A stretch of 64,000 nucleotides of DNA from Enterobacter pseudoroggenkampii (GCF_026420145.1 NZ_JAPMLV010000001.1:620001-684000); one strand, 5' to 3'; numbered from the stretch's first letter, positions 20,406 to 34,121 are shown. Program-made: numbers and translations. The notes: generated by a model not told the origin, from the letters alone.

Positions 20406-21110
20406 TTAGGCATTGGGCATAAAGAGCGTTCTCGGTATCCAGAAGTCGCGCGGGAGCTTCTCCTGACGGCTGGTATCAAGCTGTTCGATGTACTGGCGTC
20501 GCGGGATTTCAATAGCACCCAGGGAGGCCGTGTGCTCGTTGAGCACCTGACAATCGATCAGGCGTCCGCCGCGCTGGGCAAACGCCTCGCAGAAGACCAG
20601 CAGCGCAGTTTTTGAGGCGTTAACCGCACGAGAGAACATCGACTCACCGCAAAACAGCGTCCCCTGCGCCACGCCGTACATGCCGCCAACGAGTGCTCCG
20701 CCTTCCCACACCTCGATGGAGTGGGCGTAGCCAAGCTCATGGAGCTGGTGGTAGGCGGTAATGATATCGCGGGTTATCCATGTCCCTTCATAACGGTCTT
20801 CAGCACAGCCTTCAATGACCTGACCAAAGGCGTGGTTGAGGGTGACGCGGTAAGGTGATTTCGCATGGAAACGCTTCATGCTGCGGCTCAGGTGAAACTG
20901 CGCTGGCCACAGCACGGCACGCGGATCGGGAGACCACCATAAAATCGGATCGCCAGGGGAAAACCAGGGGAATATACCGCGCTGGTACGCCATTAATAGT
21001 CGAGCGGGACTGAGGTCACCACCGAGGGCCAGCAGCCCGTTGGGCTCACGCAGCGCCCCTTCCGGAGAAGGGAACGCGATGTTATGACGAGAAAGCTGGA
21101 CCAGGCGCAT
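20406..21110 (-). CDS. aat: Leucyl/phenylalanyl-tRNA-protein transferase
   Basis: Aat adds Leu or Phe to the N-terminus of proteins beginning with Arg or Lys, making N-degrons for ClpS/ClpAP. The 234-residue length matches E. coli. Core GNAT-like motifs are present: [26 protein letters not shown] (about residues 25-50), [16 protein letters not shown] (about 148-163) and [16 protein letters not shown] near the C-terminus. It lies 45 bases downstream of cydC on the same strand, consistent with a cydDC-aat transcript, and about 3.6 kb from clpS, placing N-degron tagging and recognition together. Confidence 0.97.
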   Translation of the reverse strand: MRLVQLSRHNIAFPSPEGALREPNGLLALGGDLSPARLLMAYQRGIFPWFSPGDPILWWSPDPRAVLWPAQFHLSRSMKRFHAKSPYRVTLNHAFGQVIEGCAEDRYEGTWITRDIITAYHQLHELGYAHSIEVWEGGALVGGMYGVAQGTLFCGESMFSRAVNASKTALLVFCEAFAQRGGRLIDCQVLNEHTASLGAIEIPRRQYIEQLDTSRQEKLPRDFWIPRTLFMPNA

Positions 21111-21155
21111 GACAGCAAAACTCCAGTACGCGAGTGAGGACGCTACAAATATAGT

Positions 21156-22877
21156 CTACAGACGCTGTTTAAACTGGTAGTAGCGACCCTGTTTTGCCAA
21201 CAGTTCTGTGTGACTACCTTGCTCAATAATGTGCCCGTTGTCCATCACAATTATCCGATCAAAGCTCGCCAGTCCGCGCAGGCGGTGCGTGACCATCAGC
21301 ACGGTTTTGCCGGTCATGACATTCGCCAGTAAATCAAGGATTTGGCTCTCGGTCGTGGCATCCAGCCCTTCGGTGGGCTCGTCAAGCAGCATCAGCGGCG
21401 CATCGTGCAGCAGCGCGCGCGCAATCGCCAGGCGGCGCAGCTCTCCGCCGGAGAGCTGGCGGCCACCTTCGCCCAGCCAGCTGTTCAATCCCTCGTCCTC
21501 AAGCAGCTTTTGCAGTCCGACCTGCTCCAGCACGGCGCGAAGGGCATCATCAGAGGCCACTGGCGCGGCCAGCAGCAGGTTATCGCGCAGCGTGGCGCTA
21601 AACAGATGCACGCGCTGTGGAACGACGCTCACGGTCTTGCGCAGGGCCTGCTCGCTGAAATCAGTCAGCAACGTATTATTAAAACGAATATGACCGCGCT
21701 GCGGATCCCAGGCGCGGGTCAGCAGCTGCAGCAGCGTCGATTTACCGCAGCCGGTACGGCCGAGGATCGCAATCCGCTGTCCTGCATTAACTGACAGATT
21801 GATACCGTCCAGCGCGTTCTGCGCCTGTTTGTCGTAGGCGAAAGTGACCTCTTCAAGCGTTAGCGCAACCTGCTCAGGTACCACGGTCTGCCCGGAACTG
21901 AACGTGACTTCAGGCTCCTGCTCGGCAATCTGGGTGATGCGCAGAGCAGAGGCGATGACCTGCCCCAGATGCTGGAAGGCGCCCGTCACCGGGGCCAGCG
22001 CTTCAAACGCGGCCAGCGCGCAGAAGACGAAAAGGGCAATAAGCGGACCCGGCTGTGTATTTCCCCCGATATCGCCGGAGGCCAGCCACAGCATGGCTAT
22101 TACCGCCACGCCGCCGATTAACATCATCAGCGCCTGAGAGAAGGCCGTCAGCTCCGACTGGCGGCGCTGGGCTTCATGCCAGTTCAGCTCCGTGCTTTCC
22201 ATCCGCGCGCGGTAGCGCTTGCTGGCACCAAAAATGGTCAGCTCTGCCTGCCCCTGAAGCCAGGAGGTTAGCTGCTGGCGGTAGTCTCCGCGCAGACGCG
22301 TCAGGTTTTCTCCGGTGGATTTCCCGGCGCGGTAAAACAGCGGTGGCAGAATGATGAGCGTCAGCAGCATGATCCCGCCCAGCGTCAGCGCCACGGGAAC
22401 ATCCAGAACAGACAGCCCCAGCGTGACAACCACAATCACCACAAATGCGCCCACGATCGGGGAGATCACGCGCAGGTACAGGTGATCCAGCGTGTCGACA
22501 TCCGCAACGACACGGTTGAGTAGCTCACCCTGACGAAAACGCGCCAGCCCGGCAGGGGAGAGGGGCAGCAGCTTGCTGAAAGTGTAGATGCGCAGGTGCT
22601 GCAGCACGCGGAAAGTGGCGTCGTGGCTGACCAGCCGTTCGAAATAGCGTCCGGCAGTACGGGTGATGGCGGTACCGCGAACCCCGGCAGCCGGAAGCAT
22701 GTAGTTGAAGCTGTATAATCCGGCGAACCCCGCGACGGCCGAGGCCGACAGGAACCAGCCGGAAAGCGTGAGCAGTCCGATGCTGGCGAGCAGCGTGACA
22801 ATGGCCAGCACAATCCCCAGCGTCAGCATCCATTTGTGGCGTTTATAGAGCGCAAGATAAGGCAGCAGAGCACGCAT
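21156..22877 (-). CDS. cydC: CydC subunit of the CydDC ABC exporter
   Basis: CydDC is a heterodimeric ABC transporter needed for cytochrome bd assembly. It has been reported to export cysteine/glutathione and to move heme. The 573 residues equal E. coli CydC: six N-terminal membrane helices, then an ATPase with Walker A LGRTGCGKST near residue 374, signature LSGGELRR near 474 and Walker B LMLLDEPTEGLD. The start codon overlaps the cydD stop (TGATG), showing translational coupling. Confidence 0.97.
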   Translation of the reverse strand: MRALLPYLALYKRHKWMLTLGIVLAIVTLLASIGLLTLSGWFLSASAVAGFAGLYSFNYMLPAAGVRGTAITRTAGRYFERLVSHDATFRVLQHLRIYTFSKLLPLSPAGLARFRQGELLNRVVADVDTLDHLYLRVISPIVGAFVVIVVVTLGLSVLDVPVALTLGGIMLLTLIILPPLFYRAGKSTGENLTRLRGDYRQQLTSWLQGQAELTIFGASKRYRARMESTELNWHEAQRRQSELTAFSQALMMLIGGVAVIAMLWLASGDIGGNTQPGPLIALFVFCALAAFEALAPVTGAFQHLGQVIASALRITQIAEQEPEVTFSSGQTVVPEQVALTLEEVTFAYDKQAQNALDGINLSVNAGQRIAILGRTGCGKSTLLQLLTRAWDPQRGHIRFNNTLLTDFSEQALRKTVSVVPQRVHLFSATLRDNLLLAAPVASDDALRAVLEQVGLQKLLEDEGLNSWLGEGGRQLSGGELRRLAIARALLHDAPLMLLDEPTEGLDATTESQILDLLANVMTGKTVLMVTHRLRGLASFDRIIVMDNGHIIEQGSHTELLAKQGRYYQFKQRL

Positions 22878-24643
22878 CAGATGTCCTCCTGACGGTTCGC
22901 CAGCAGGGCGGCAAACGGTCCCTGCGCGGCAACGAGAGAGGCGTAATCGCCTTGCTCAACAATACGGCCGTTCTCCATGACCCAGATCTGGTCCCAGTCG
23001 GCAATGCCTTCCAGCTGATGGGTGACCATCAGGGTGGTTTGCTGCCGGGAGGCGGCGTTCAGGGCTTCCATTACGCGCTGCTCGCTGTGGGCATCCAGGC
23101 TGGCGGCGGGTTCATCCAGCAGCATCAGCTGGCAAGGATTCAACAACGCGCGGGCAACGGCCACACGCTGCGCCTGTCCGACTGACAGCCCGGCGGACTG
23201 GTCACCGACCTCGGTATCTACCCCTTGCGGGAGCAGCGGCAGAAACTCGCTGACCCAGGCGCGGTCGAGAACCGATTGCAGTTCATCTTCACGCGCATCC
23301 GGGCGCGCCAGCAGGACGTTTTCACGCAGCGTAGCGGCGGGAAGCTGCGGGTTTTGGCCCACCCAGCTGAGCTGTTTACGCCAGGCGTCAGGATCGAGGT
23401 TACGCAGTTCGGTTCTGTTGATCCGCAGTGAACCCGTATAGGCCATAAATCCGGATAGCGCATTCAGCAGAGAACTTTTCCCGGAACCGCTGGTGCCGAC
23501 GAGCACCACGCGTTGTCCGGCAGGTAAGGTAAAGTTCAGCGGACCCGCAAGCACTTTGCCTTCGGGTGACAGAATGGAAAAGTCCTGCGCTTCGATGGTC
23601 ACGGGCTCTTTAGCATTCAGCGTCACGTCACCGCGCTCCGGGTGTGCCAGCGGCGTTTCCAGGAACGTTTTCAGGCTATCGGCTGCGCCAACCGCCTGGG
23701 CTTTGGCGTGATAGAAGGTCCCCAGATCGCGAAGCGGCTGGAAAAACTCCGGGGCCAGGATCAGCGCCAGGAACCCGGCAGAAAGGGTCACCGCCGTGCC
23801 GTAATGGCCGAAATCCAGCGCGCCGAGGTAGGAGAAACCGAAGTAGACCGCCACGAGGGCAATCGACAGAGAGGTAAAGAATTCCAGTACGCCGGAAGAC
23901 AAGAAGGCGAGGCGTAACACTTCCATGGTGCGCTGACGGAAGTCCTGTGACGCCTGGCGAATGTTTTCGGTTTCCGCTTCACCGCGGCCAAAAATGCGTA
24001 ACGTCTCCATGCCGCGCAGACGATCGAGGAAATGGCCGCTCAGGCGACCCAGTGCCAGGAAGTTACGGCGGTTGGCATCCGCTGCCCCCATGCCGACCAG
24101 CGCCATAAACAGCGGGATCAGCGGGGCGGTGCCCATCAGAATCAGCGCAGCCATCCAGTTCACCGGGAAGATGGCGATCACGATCAGCAGCGGAACGAAG
24201 ACGGCAAGGGCCATCTGCGGCAGATAGCGCGCATAGTAGTCGTGCATATCGTCAATCTGCTCAAGGATCAGCGTCGCCCAGCTACCGGCTGGTTTACCCT
24301 GGATCCACGCGGGCCCGGCTTCCTGAAGCCTGTCGAGCACCTGACGGCGGATCTCGTAGCGGATGTGCTGTCCGGCGTGAAAACCGACGCGCTCACGCAG
24401 CCATACCACCCAGGCGCGCAGGATAAAAATCAGGATCAGGACAATAAAGGGCAGCAGGAGCGCTTCGCGTGGAATGTTCTCCATGATCATGTGATTAAGA
24501 ATGCGGGCCAGCAGCCATGCCTGGGCAACAATCAACAGGCCGCTAACGAAACCCAAAAGACGGGAAATCGTAAGCCAGCGGCGGGAAATAACGCTTTGCT
24601 GTTTCAGCCAGCGTGTTAACTCTTGTTGACGGGTTTTTTCCAT
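22877..24643 (-). CDS. cydD: CydD subunit of the CydDC ABC exporter
   Basis: This 588-residue partner of CydC has the same layout and length as in E. coli. Membrane helices fill residues 20-310, and the ATPase follows with Walker A VGTSGSGKSS near 384, a signature LSVGQAQR near 484 (a variant of LSGGQ) and Walker B LMLLDEPAASLD. It is the first gene of the unit, with trxB upstream on the same strand separated by a terminator. The whole block trxB, cydD, cydC, aat, infA reads on the minus strand. Confidence 0.97.
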   Translation of the reverse strand: MEKTRQQELTRWLKQQSVISRRWLTISRLLGFVSGLLIVAQAWLLARILNHMIMENIPREALLLPFIVLILIFILRAWVVWLRERVGFHAGQHIRYEIRRQVLDRLQEAGPAWIQGKPAGSWATLILEQIDDMHDYYARYLPQMALAVFVPLLIVIAIFPVNWMAALILMGTAPLIPLFMALVGMGAADANRRNFLALGRLSGHFLDRLRGMETLRIFGRGEAETENIRQASQDFRQRTMEVLRLAFLSSGVLEFFTSLSIALVAVYFGFSYLGALDFGHYGTAVTLSAGFLALILAPEFFQPLRDLGTFYHAKAQAVGAADSLKTFLETPLAHPERGDVTLNAKEPVTIEAQDFSILSPEGKVLAGPLNFTLPAGQRVVLVGTSGSGKSSLLNALSGFMAYTGSLRINRTELRNLDPDAWRKQLSWVGQNPQLPAATLRENVLLARPDAREDELQSVLDRAWVSEFLPLLPQGVDTEVGDQSAGLSVGQAQRVAVARALLNPCQLMLLDEPAASLDAHSEQRVMEALNAASRQQTTLMVTHQLEGIADWDQIWVMENGRIVEQGDYASLVAAQGPFAALLANRQEDI

Positions 24644-24705
24644 TGCGTACTTTGCAGGTGACGTTATTAGAAATTGGGCAGCGCAATGTTACAACGGGGA
24701 GACAA

Positions 24706-24730
24706 TAAAGGCGACTTATCGCCGCCTTTA
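24706..24730 (-). terminator. trxB terminator
   Basis: TAAAGGCG / CGCCTTTA 8-bp stem, with TATTGTC on the exit side of the minus strand. It sits 27 bases past the trxB stop and before cydD. Confidence 0.75.
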
Positions 24731-24757
24731 TTTACGTTTGTTACTGACTTGTAAAGA

Positions 24758-26271
<1,514 letters not shown>

Positions 26272-26766
26272 ATGGTAGATAGCAAGAAGCGCCCTGGCAA
26301 AGATCTCGACCGTATCGATCGTAACATTCTTAATGAATTGCAAAAGGATGGGCGTATTTCCAACGTCGAGCTTTCAAAACGTGTGGGACTTTCCCCGACG
26401 CCGTGCCTTGAGCGTGTGCGTCGACTGGAAAGACAGGGTTTCATTCAGGGCTATACGGCTCTGCTGAACCCGCATTATCTGGATGCCTCACTTCTGGTAT
26501 TTGTTGAGATTACTCTGAATCGTGGTGCGCCGGATGTGTTTGAGCAATTTAACGCCGCTGTACAGAAACTTGAAGAAATTCAAGAGTGTCACCTGGTATC
26601 CGGTGATTTCGACTACCTGTTGAAAACCCGTGTGCCTGATATGTCCGCCTACCGTAAGCTGCTGGGTGAAACCCTGCTGCGTCTGCCAGGCGTGAACGAC
26701 ACCCGTACCTATGTGGTGATGGAAGAGGTCAAACAGAGCAATCGTCTGGTTATTAAGACGCGCTAA
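26272..26766 (+). CDS. lrp: Leucine-responsive regulatory protein
   Basis: Lrp is the global feast/famine regulator, forming octamers or hexadecamers that wrap DNA and respond to leucine. The 164-residue form starts MVDSKKRPGKDLDRID at ATG 26272; the 17 upstream codons of open frame are leader. The helix-turn-helix spans about residues 28-55 (ISNVELSKRVGLSPTPCLERVRRLE), and the RAM/AsnC ligand domain fills the rest (GDFDYLLKTRVPD, PGVNDTRTYVVME). The protein is almost identical to E. coli Lrp. A hairpin and a LexA-type box follow before ftsK. Confidence 0.99.
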   Translation: MVDSKKRPGKDLDRIDRNILNELQKDGRISNVELSKRVGLSPTPCLERVRRLERQGFIQGYTALLNPHYLDASLLVFVEITLNRGAPDVFEQFNAAVQKLEEIQECHLVSGDFDYLLKTRVPDMSAYRKLLGETLLRLPGVNDTRTYVVMEEVKQSNRLVIKTR

Positions 26767-26806
26767 CACGGAACAGGTGCAAAATCAGCGTAGTTTGATT
26801 ACACTC

Positions 26807-26822
26807 CTGTTAATCCATACAG
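26807..26822 (+). promoter_or_regulatory. LexA box upstream of ftsK
   Basis: CTGT-TAATCCAT-ACAG fits the CTGT-N8-ACAG core, 80 bases before the ftsK start and just ahead of the lrp hairpin. In E. coli one ftsK promoter is LexA-controlled (dinH), so the site is expected. Confidence 0.85.
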
Positions 26823-26823
26823 C

Positions 26824-26851
26824 AACAGTGCCGGGGATTCCCGGCACTGTT
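26824..26851 (+). terminator. Hairpin after lrp
   Basis: Perfect 12-bp stem AACAGTGCCGGG / CCCGGCACTGTT with a four-base loop, 58 bases after the lrp stop. The T-run is poor (GTCCGTTTT), so it may only partly terminate and let lrp transcripts reach ftsK. Confidence 0.65.
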
Positions 26852-26901
26852 GTCCGTTTTAGCAAACAGGCAGGATATGCCTGATACCTGGAGAGCCTTT
26901 C

Positions 26902-29900
26902 TTGAGCCAGGAATACACTGAAGACAAAGAAGTCACACTATCGAAGCTAAGCAGCGGACGTCGTCTCCTCGAGGCTTTGCTGATTATTATTGCCCTTTTT
27001 GCCGTCTGGCTGATGGCAGCCTTACTCAGTTTCAACCCCTCGGATCCCAGCTGGTCACAAACTGCATGGCATGAGCCTATCCATAATTTAGGCGGTGTCC
27101 CCGGTGCCTGGCTTGCGGACACGCTGTTTTTCATTTTCGGTGTGATGGCCTATACCCTTCCCGTCATTATCATTGGCGGATGCTGGTTTGCGTGGCGTCA
27201 TCGTCAGAACGATGATTACATCGACTATTTCGCCGTGTCGCTGCGCCTGATTGGCGCGCTGGCGCTGATCCTCACCTCGTGCGGACTGGCCGCGATTAAT
27301 GCGGATGATATCTGGTACTTCGCCTCGGGCGGGGTGATCGGCAGTTTACTCAGTTCTGCACTACAGCCGATGCTGCACAGCAGCGGCGGCACGCTGGCGC
27401 TGCTCTGCATCTGGGCGGCCGGGCTGACGTTGTTCACCGGCTGGTCCTGGGTGAGCATTGCCGAGAAAATCGGCAGTTTTATTCTCACTATTCTGACCTT
27501 CGCCAGCAACCGTACCCGTCGTGACGATACGTGGGTTGATGAAGACGAGTACGAAGAGGAAGAGGAAGATGACGCGCCTGTGCAGCGTCGCGAGTCTCGT
27601 CGTGCGCGTATTCTGCGCGGCGCGCTGGCGCGTCGTCAGCGTGTTGCTGAGAAATTTGCCAACCCGCTTGGCCGTAAAACCGATGCGGCGCTCTTCTCCG
27701 GTAAACGCATGGATGAAGACGAGCAGGTGGCGTATCGCGCGGCGGGTGTCGCCGTCGATCCTGACGATGTGCTCTTCTCCGGCAGCCGGGCCACGCCGGG
27801 TGACTTCGACGAATACGATCCGCTGTTAAATGGCCACTCGGTTACCGAGCCGGTTGCGGCAGCAGCCGCCGCGACGACCGCTGCGCAGGCGTATGCCGCG
27901 CCGGTCGACGCTGTGATGCCATCCGCGCCGGTTTCGCCGCCGGAATCCGTTATTCAGCAGCCGCAGGTTGACTGGCAGACTGCGCCCGGTGTTCACACGC
28001 CGGAGCCCGTTATCGCACCTGAACCTGAAAGCTACGTCCCTGTGCAGCAGGAGCAGTGGCAGCAGCCTTATCAGCCGCCGCAGCCTGCGTATGAACCGCA
28101 AAATTACCCGCACGATGAACAGCCGGTGGCCCAGCCTTATCAGGAGTATGTGCCTGAACCGGTTGAACCTGTGCAGCCTTATGTTGAGCCGCAGCCTGAA
28201 CCTGAAATCGTGGAAGAGGTGAAGCCCGCCCGTCCACCGCTGTACTATTTCGAAGAAGTCGAAGAGCGTCGTGCGCGTGAACGCGAGCAGCTGGCGGCCT
28301 GGTACCAGCCGGTGCCTGAACCGGTGACGAAAGCGCCTTCTGTTTCCGTTCCACCGATCGACCCGACGCCTGCAGTCGCACCGGTAGCGGAAAGCGTGAA
28401 GCAGGCTACTGCGGCCGCTGCCGCACCTGTCTTTAGTCTGGCAACAGGGGGCGCGCCACGTCCTCAGGTGAAGGAGGGGATTGGTCCGCAACTGCCTCGC
28501 CCTAACCGCGTTCGCGTTCCAACCCGCCGAGAGCTTGCCTCTTATGGTATCAAGCTGCCTTCCCAGCGTATGGCTGAAGAGAAAGCGCGCGAGCCTGACT
28601 ACGAAGATGACGCCGATGAAATGCAGCAGGACGAGCTGGCGCGCCAGTTCGCTGCGCAGCAGAATCAGCGCTACGGTGAAGAATACCAGCACGATGAACC
28701 GGTGCTGGAAGATGAAGAGGACGCGGCAGAAGCAGAACTGGCGCGCCAGTTTGCCGCCACCCAGCAGCAGCGCTATTCCGGTGAGCAACCGGCGGGTGCA
28801 AACCCGTTCTCGCTGTCTGATTTTGAATTCTCGCCGATGAAAGATCTGGTGGATGATGGCCCGAGCGAGCCTTTATTTACCCCGAGCGTGATGCCGGAAG
28901 CAGCGCCTCTGCGCCAGCAGCCAGCACCACAGACATACTCGCAGCCTCAACAACCTGTTCAGCAGCCGTATGCTCAACCGCAGCAGGCACCACAGCCGCC
29001 GCAGTTCCAGCAGCCTGCGCCTCAGCCGCAGGAGAGCCTGATTCACCCGCTGCTGATGCGTAACGGTGACAGTCGTCCGCTGCAGCGTCCAAGCACGCCG
29101 CTGCCGTCTCTGGATCTGTTAACGCCGCCGCCGTCAGAAGTGGAACCGGTCGATACCTTCGCGCTCGAACAAATGGCGCGTCTGGTCGAAGCCCGTCTGG
29201 CTGACTTCCGCATCAAGGCGGACGTGGTGAACTACTCACCGGGTCCTGTTATCACCCGTTTTGAACTGAACCTGGCGCCGGGCGTAAAAGCCGCGCGTAT
29301 TTCCAACCTGTCCCGCGACCTGGCGCGTTCTCTGTCGACCGTGGCGGTACGTGTGGTGGAAGTGATCCCGGGCAAACCGTACGTTGGGCTTGAGCTGCCG
29401 AACAAGAAACGTCAGACCGTCTACCTGCGTGAAGTGCTGGATAACACCAAATTCCGCGATAACCCATCCCCGCTGACCGTGGTGCTGGGCAAAGATATCG
29501 CGGGCGATCCGGTGGTGGCGGATCTCGCGAAAATGCCTCACCTGCTGGTCGCGGGTACTACCGGTTCCGGTAAGTCTGTCGGTGTGAACGCCATGATCCT
29601 CAGCATGCTGTATAAAGCGCAGCCGGAAGATGTGCGTTTCATCATGATCGACCCGAAAATGCTCGAACTGTCGGTCTATGAAGGCATCCCGCATCTGCTG
29701 ACCGAAGTTGTGACCGATATGAAAGATGCTGCCAACGCCCTGCGCTGGAGCGTCAATGAGATGGAACGCCGCTACAAGCTGATGTCTGCGCTGGGCGTGC
29801 GTAACCTGGCCGGTTATAACGAGAAAATCGCCCAGGCGGTGCGCATGGGACGTCCGATTCCGGATCCTTACTGGAAACCGGGTGACAGCATGGATGCCCA

Positions 29901-30573
29901 GCATCCGGTGCTCGAAAAACTGCCTTATATCGTCGTGCTGGTCGATGAATTCGCTGACCTGATGATGACCGTCGGTAAGAAAGTGGAAGAGTTGATTGCC
30001 CGTCTGGCGCAGAAAGCGCGTGCGGCCGGTATTCACCTTGTGCTGGCGACCCAGCGTCCTTCTGTGGACGTTATTACCGGCCTTATCAAAGCGAACATTC
30101 CGACGCGTATCGCCTTTACCGTATCAAGTAAAATTGACTCCCGTACCATTCTTGACCAGGGCGGTGCAGAGTCGCTGCTGGGTATGGGTGACATGCTCTA
30201 TTCCGGCCCGAACTCCACCTCTCCGGTGCGTGTCCACGGTGCGTTCGTCCGCGATGAGGAAGTTCACGCCGTCGTCCAGGACTGGAAAGCGCGCGGTCGT
30301 CCACAATATGTTGACGGCATTACCAGCGATACGGAAAGCGAAGGCGGCGGCGGTGGCTTCGACGGCGGCGAAGAGCTGGATCCGTTATTCGATCAGGCGG
30401 TTAGCTTCGTTACCGAAAAACGCAAAGCCTCCATCTCTGGGGTGCAGCGTCAGTTCCGCATCGGCTATAACCGCGCGGCGCGTATCATCGAGCAGATGGA
30501 AGCGCAGGGCATTGTGAGCGAGCAGGGGCATAACGGTAACCGCGAGGTGCTGGCACCGCCGCCGTTTGATTAA
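26902..30573 (+). CDS. ftsK: DNA translocase FtsK
   Basis: FtsK joins division at the septum to chromosome dimer resolution at dif through XerCD. Translation starts at TTG 26902 ([20 protein letters not shown]), with GGAG eight bases upstream. Four membrane helices fill residues 25-190, followed by a Pro/Gln/Glu-rich linker (about 190-780), the RecA-like motor (Walker [12 protein letters not shown] near residue 886, Walker [12 protein letters not shown] near 1015) and the winged-helix gamma domain from about 1160 that reads KOPS. At 1223 residues it is about 100 shorter than K-12 FtsK (1329), the loss being in the low-complexity linker. The linker also holds a duplicated ELARQFAA segment. Confidence 0.97.
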   Translation: MSQEYTEDKEVTLSKLSSGRRLLEALLIIIALFAVWLMAALLSFNPSDPSWSQTAWHEPIHNLGGVPGAWLADTLFFIFGVMAYTLPVIIIGGCWFAWRHRQNDDYIDYFAVSLRLIGALALILTSCGLAAINADDIWYFASGGVIGSLLSSALQPMLHSSGGTLALLCIWAAGLTLFTGWSWVSIAEKIGSFILTILTFASNRTRRDDTWVDEDEYEEEEEDDAPVQRRESRRARILRGALARRQRVAEKFANPLGRKTDAALFSGKRMDEDEQVAYRAAGVAVDPDDVLFSGSRATPGDFDEYDPLLNGHSVTEPVAAAAAATTAAQAYAAPVDAVMPSAPVSPPESVIQQPQVDWQTAPGVHTPEPVIAPEPESYVPVQQEQWQQPYQPPQPAYEPQNYPHDEQPVAQPYQEYVPEPVEPVQPYVEPQPEPEIVEEVKPARPPLYYFEEVEERRAREREQLAAWYQPVPEPVTKAPSVSVPPIDPTPAVAPVAESVKQATAAAAAPVFSLATGGAPRPQVKEGIGPQLPRPNRVRVPTRRELASYGIKLPSQRMAEEKAREPDYEDDADEMQQDELARQFAAQQNQRYGEEYQHDEPVLEDEEDAAEAELARQFAATQQQRYSGEQPAGANPFSLSDFEFSPMKDLVDDGPSEPLFTPSVMPEAAPLRQQPAPQTYSQPQQPVQQPYAQPQQAPQPPQFQQPAPQPQESLIHPLLMRNGDSRPLQRPSTPLPSLDLLTPPPSEVEPVDTFALEQMARLVEARLADFRIKADVVNYSPGPVITRFELNLAPGVKAARISNLSRDLARSLSTVAVRVVEVIPGKPYVGLELPNKKRQTVYLREVLDNTKFRDNPSPLTVVLGKDIAGDPVVADLAKMPHLLVAGTTGSGKSVGVNAMILSMLYKAQPEDVRFIMIDPKMLELSVYEGIPHLLTEVVTDMKDAANALRWSVNEMERRYKLMSALGVRNLAGYNEKIAQAVRMGRPIPDPYWKPGDSMDAQHPVLEKLPYIVVLVDEFADLMMTVGKKVEELIARLAQKARAAGIHLVLATQRPSVDVITGLIKANIPTRIAFTVSSKIDSRTILDQGGAESLLGMGDMLYSGPNSTSPVRVHGAFVRDEEVHAVVQDWKARGRPQYVDGITSDTESEGGGGGFDGGEELDPLFDQAVSFVTEKRKASISGVQRQFRIGYNRAARIIEQMEAQGIVSEQGHNGNREVLAPPPFD

Positions 30574-30630
30574 CCTTCAGCGATTGCAAAGAAGGGTAAA
30601 TCAGCCAAAATTAAGCATTTTCTTCTGTCG

Positions 30631-30646
30631 CCTGCCTTCGGGCAGG
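30631..30646. other. Hairpin in the ftsK-lolA gap
   Basis: CCTGCC-TTCG-GGCAGG, a tight UUCG-loop stem with no T-run. It is more likely a processing or stability element between ftsK and lolA than a terminator. Confidence 0.5.
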
Positions 30647-30701
30647 TCCAGAATAGAAGACGGAAACCCCATATCGGGAAGACGTATTTTAAGGAATAAC
30701 A

Positions 30702-31316
30702 ATGAAAAAAATCGCCATCGCCTGTGCATTACTCACCAGTTTTGTCGCCAGCAGCGTCTGGGCTGATGCAGCCAGCGACCTTAAAAGCCGACTGGATAAA
30801 GTAAGCAGCTTCCACGCCAGCTTCACGCAAAAAGTGACTGACGGCAGCGGCAACGCGGTGCAGGAAGGCCAGGGAGATTTGTGGGTAAAACGCCCAAATT
30901 TGTTCAACTGGCACATGACCCAGCCGGATGAGAGCATCCTGGTGTCTGACGGCAAAACCTTATGGTTCTTCAACCCGTTCGTTGAGCAGGCTACGGCGAC
31001 TTGGCTGAAGGATGCCACCAGCAATACGCCGTTTATGCTGATTGCCCGTAACCAGGCCAGCGACTGGCAGCAGTACAATATTAAACAGACGGGTGACGAG
31101 TTTGTCCTGACGCCGAAAGGCAGCAACGGCAACCTGAAGCAGTTCACCATTAACGTAAGCACCAACGGTACCATCAATCAGTTCGGCGCGGTTGAGCAGG
31201 ACGATCAGCGCAGCAGCTACCAGCTTAAATCTCAGCAGAACGGCGCCGTTGATGCATCGAAATTCACCTTTACCCCGCCGCAGGGCGTAACGGTGGACGA
31301 CCAACGCAATAAGTAA
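30702..31316 (+). CDS. lolA: Outer-membrane lipoprotein carrier LolA
   Basis: LolA is the periplasmic chaperone that takes lipoproteins from LolCDE to LolB. The 204-residue precursor has a Sec signal peptide [21 protein letters not shown], cut before DAASDL. The mature part is an 11-strand half-barrel: [39 protein letters not shown] and the C-terminal [15 protein letters not shown]. Arg and aromatic residues that line the acyl pocket are present. It is followed after nine bases by rarA, so the two are likely cotranscribed. Confidence 0.98.
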   Translation: MKKIAIACALLTSFVASSVWADAASDLKSRLDKVSSFHASFTQKVTDGSGNAVQEGQGDLWVKRPNLFNWHMTQPDESILVSDGKTLWFFNPFVEQATATWLKDATSNTPFMLIARNQASDWQQYNIKQTGDEFVLTPKGSNGNLKQFTINVSTNGTINQFGAVEQDDQRSSYQLKSQQNGAVDASKFTFTPPQGVTVDDQRNK

Positions 31317-31325
31317 GAGGCGTGA

Positions 31326-32669
31326 GTGGGCAATCTGTCGCTCGATTTTTCAGATAACGCGTTTCAACCTCTGGCCGCTCGCATGCGGCCAGAAAATTTA
31401 GCGCAGTACATCGGCCAGCAGCACCTGCTGGCTGCCGGTAAGCCATTGCCGCGCGCTATTGAGGCCGGACATCTTCACTCCATGATCCTCTGGGGCCCCC
31501 CTGGTACCGGCAAGACCACGCTTGCAGAAGTGATCGCCCGCTATGCCAACGCGGACGTTGAACGCATCTCGGCGGTCACCTCCGGCGTGAAAGAGATCCG
31601 TGAGGCGATCGAGCGTGCGCGGCAGAACCGCAATGCCGGGCGGCGCACCATCCTCTTCGTGGACGAAGTCCACCGCTTCAACAAGAGCCAGCAGGATGCC
31701 TTCCTGCCGCATATTGAAGACGGCACGATCTTCTTCATCGGCGCGACCACCGAAAACCCGTCGTTTGAGCTGAACTCGGCGCTGCTCTCCCGCGCGCGCG
31801 TTTACCTGCTCAAATCGCTGACGACCGAGGATATCGAAAAGGTTCTTACTCAGGCGATGGACGACAAAGCGCGGGGCTACGGCGGGCAGGATATCGTTCT
31901 GCCTGACGACACGCGTCGTGCGATTGCCGAGCTGGTCAACGGCGATGCGCGTCGGGCGCTGAATACGCTGGAAATGATGGCCGATATGGCCGAAGTCGAC
32001 GATGCCGGGAAGCGGGTGCTGAAGCAGGAGCTGCTCACCGAAATTGCCGGGGAGCGCAGCGCGCGTTTCGATAACAAAGGCGACCGTTTTTACGACCTGA
32101 TCTCGGCGCTGCATAAGTCCGTGCGCGGCAGCGCGCCGGATGCGGCGCTTTACTGGTACGCGCGCATTATCACTGCGGGCGGCGATCCGTTATACGTCGC
32201 GCGTCGCTGCCTGGCGATTGCATCAGAAGATGTCGGCAATGCCGATCCTCGCGCTATGCAGGTCGCGCTTTCGGCCTGGGACTGCTTCACCCGCGTTGGA
32301 CCCGCGGAAGGCGAACGTGCCATAGCGCAGGCGATTGTCTATCTGGCCTGCGCGCCGAAAAGCAATGCGGTTTATACCGCCTTCAAAGCGGCGATGTCCG
32401 ACGCGCGCGAACGGCCGGACTACGATGTGCCGGTTCACCTGCGTAACGCGCCGACCAGGCTGATGAAAGAGATGGGTTACGGGCAGGAGTATCGCTACGC
32501 TCACGACGAACCCAATGCCTACGCTGCCGGGGAGGAATATTTCCCGCAGGAGATGGCACAAACGCGCTATTATCACCCCACAAACAGAGGTCTTGAGGGC
32601 AAGATTGGTGAAAAGCTCACCTGGCTCGCCGGACAGGATCAAAATAGCCCTATAAAACGCTACCGTTAG
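31326..32669 (+). CDS. rarA: Replication-associated recombination protein RarA (MgsA)
   Basis: RarA is an AAA+ ATPase related to clamp loaders and eukaryotic WRNIP1 that acts at stalled replication forks. The 447 residues equal E. coli RarA. It starts with GTG at 31326 ([21 protein letters not shown]), preceded by AAGAGG. Walker [10 protein letters not shown] lies near residue 58, Walker [10 protein letters not shown] near 112, and sensor 1 [18 protein letters not shown] follows. The C-terminal tetramerisation region is intact ([31 protein letters not shown]). Confidence 0.97.
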   Translation: MGNLSLDFSDNAFQPLAARMRPENLAQYIGQQHLLAAGKPLPRAIEAGHLHSMILWGPPGTGKTTLAEVIARYANADVERISAVTSGVKEIREAIERARQNRNAGRRTILFVDEVHRFNKSQQDAFLPHIEDGTIFFIGATTENPSFELNSALLSRARVYLLKSLTTEDIEKVLTQAMDDKARGYGGQDIVLPDDTRRAIAELVNGDARRALNTLEMMADMAEVDDAGKRVLKQELLTEIAGERSARFDNKGDRFYDLISALHKSVRGSAPDAALYWYARIITAGGDPLYVARRCLAIASEDVGNADPRAMQVALSAWDCFTRVGPAEGERAIAQAIVYLACAPKSNAVYTAFKAAMSDARERPDYDVPVHLRNAPTRLMKEMGYGQEYRYAHDEPNAYAAGEEYFPQEMAQTRYYHPTNRGLEGKIGEKLTWLAGQDQNSPIKRYR

Positions 32670-32740
32670 TTCAATCGTTGCGGTAATGTTGGCAATGTAT
32701 CCTTGTGGCCGCAGGCTGTGGTCACATTTTCCTATTTTAA

Positions 32741-34054
<1,314 letters not shown>

Positions 34055-34070
34055 TATTTGTCTTAAAACA

Positions 34071-34097
34071 AAAAAGCGCCTCAGGGCGCTTTTTTTA
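34071..34097 (+). terminator. serS terminator
   Basis: AAAAAGCGCC-TCA-GGGCGCTTTTTTT, 16 bases after the serS stop, with a strong GC stem and a T-run. Confidence 0.92.
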
Positions 34098-34107
34098 TGC
34101 CTTTGAT

Positions 34108-34121
34108 TTGATACGAAGCAA
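34108..34121 (+). promoter_or_regulatory. Putative FNR site for dmsABC
   Basis: TTGAT-ACGA-AGCAA matches TTGAT-N4-ATCAA with one mismatch, about 155 bases before the dmsA start. E. coli dmsA has an FNR site of very similar sequence and requires FNR under anaerobiosis. Confidence 0.7.

Noticed and set aside
27540..29060. Pro/Gln-rich, repetitive DNA as a tandem repeat array or mobile element
   Set aside because: It is the coding sequence of the FtsK linker; the repeat-like composition comes from protein low complexity, with no flanking direct repeats.
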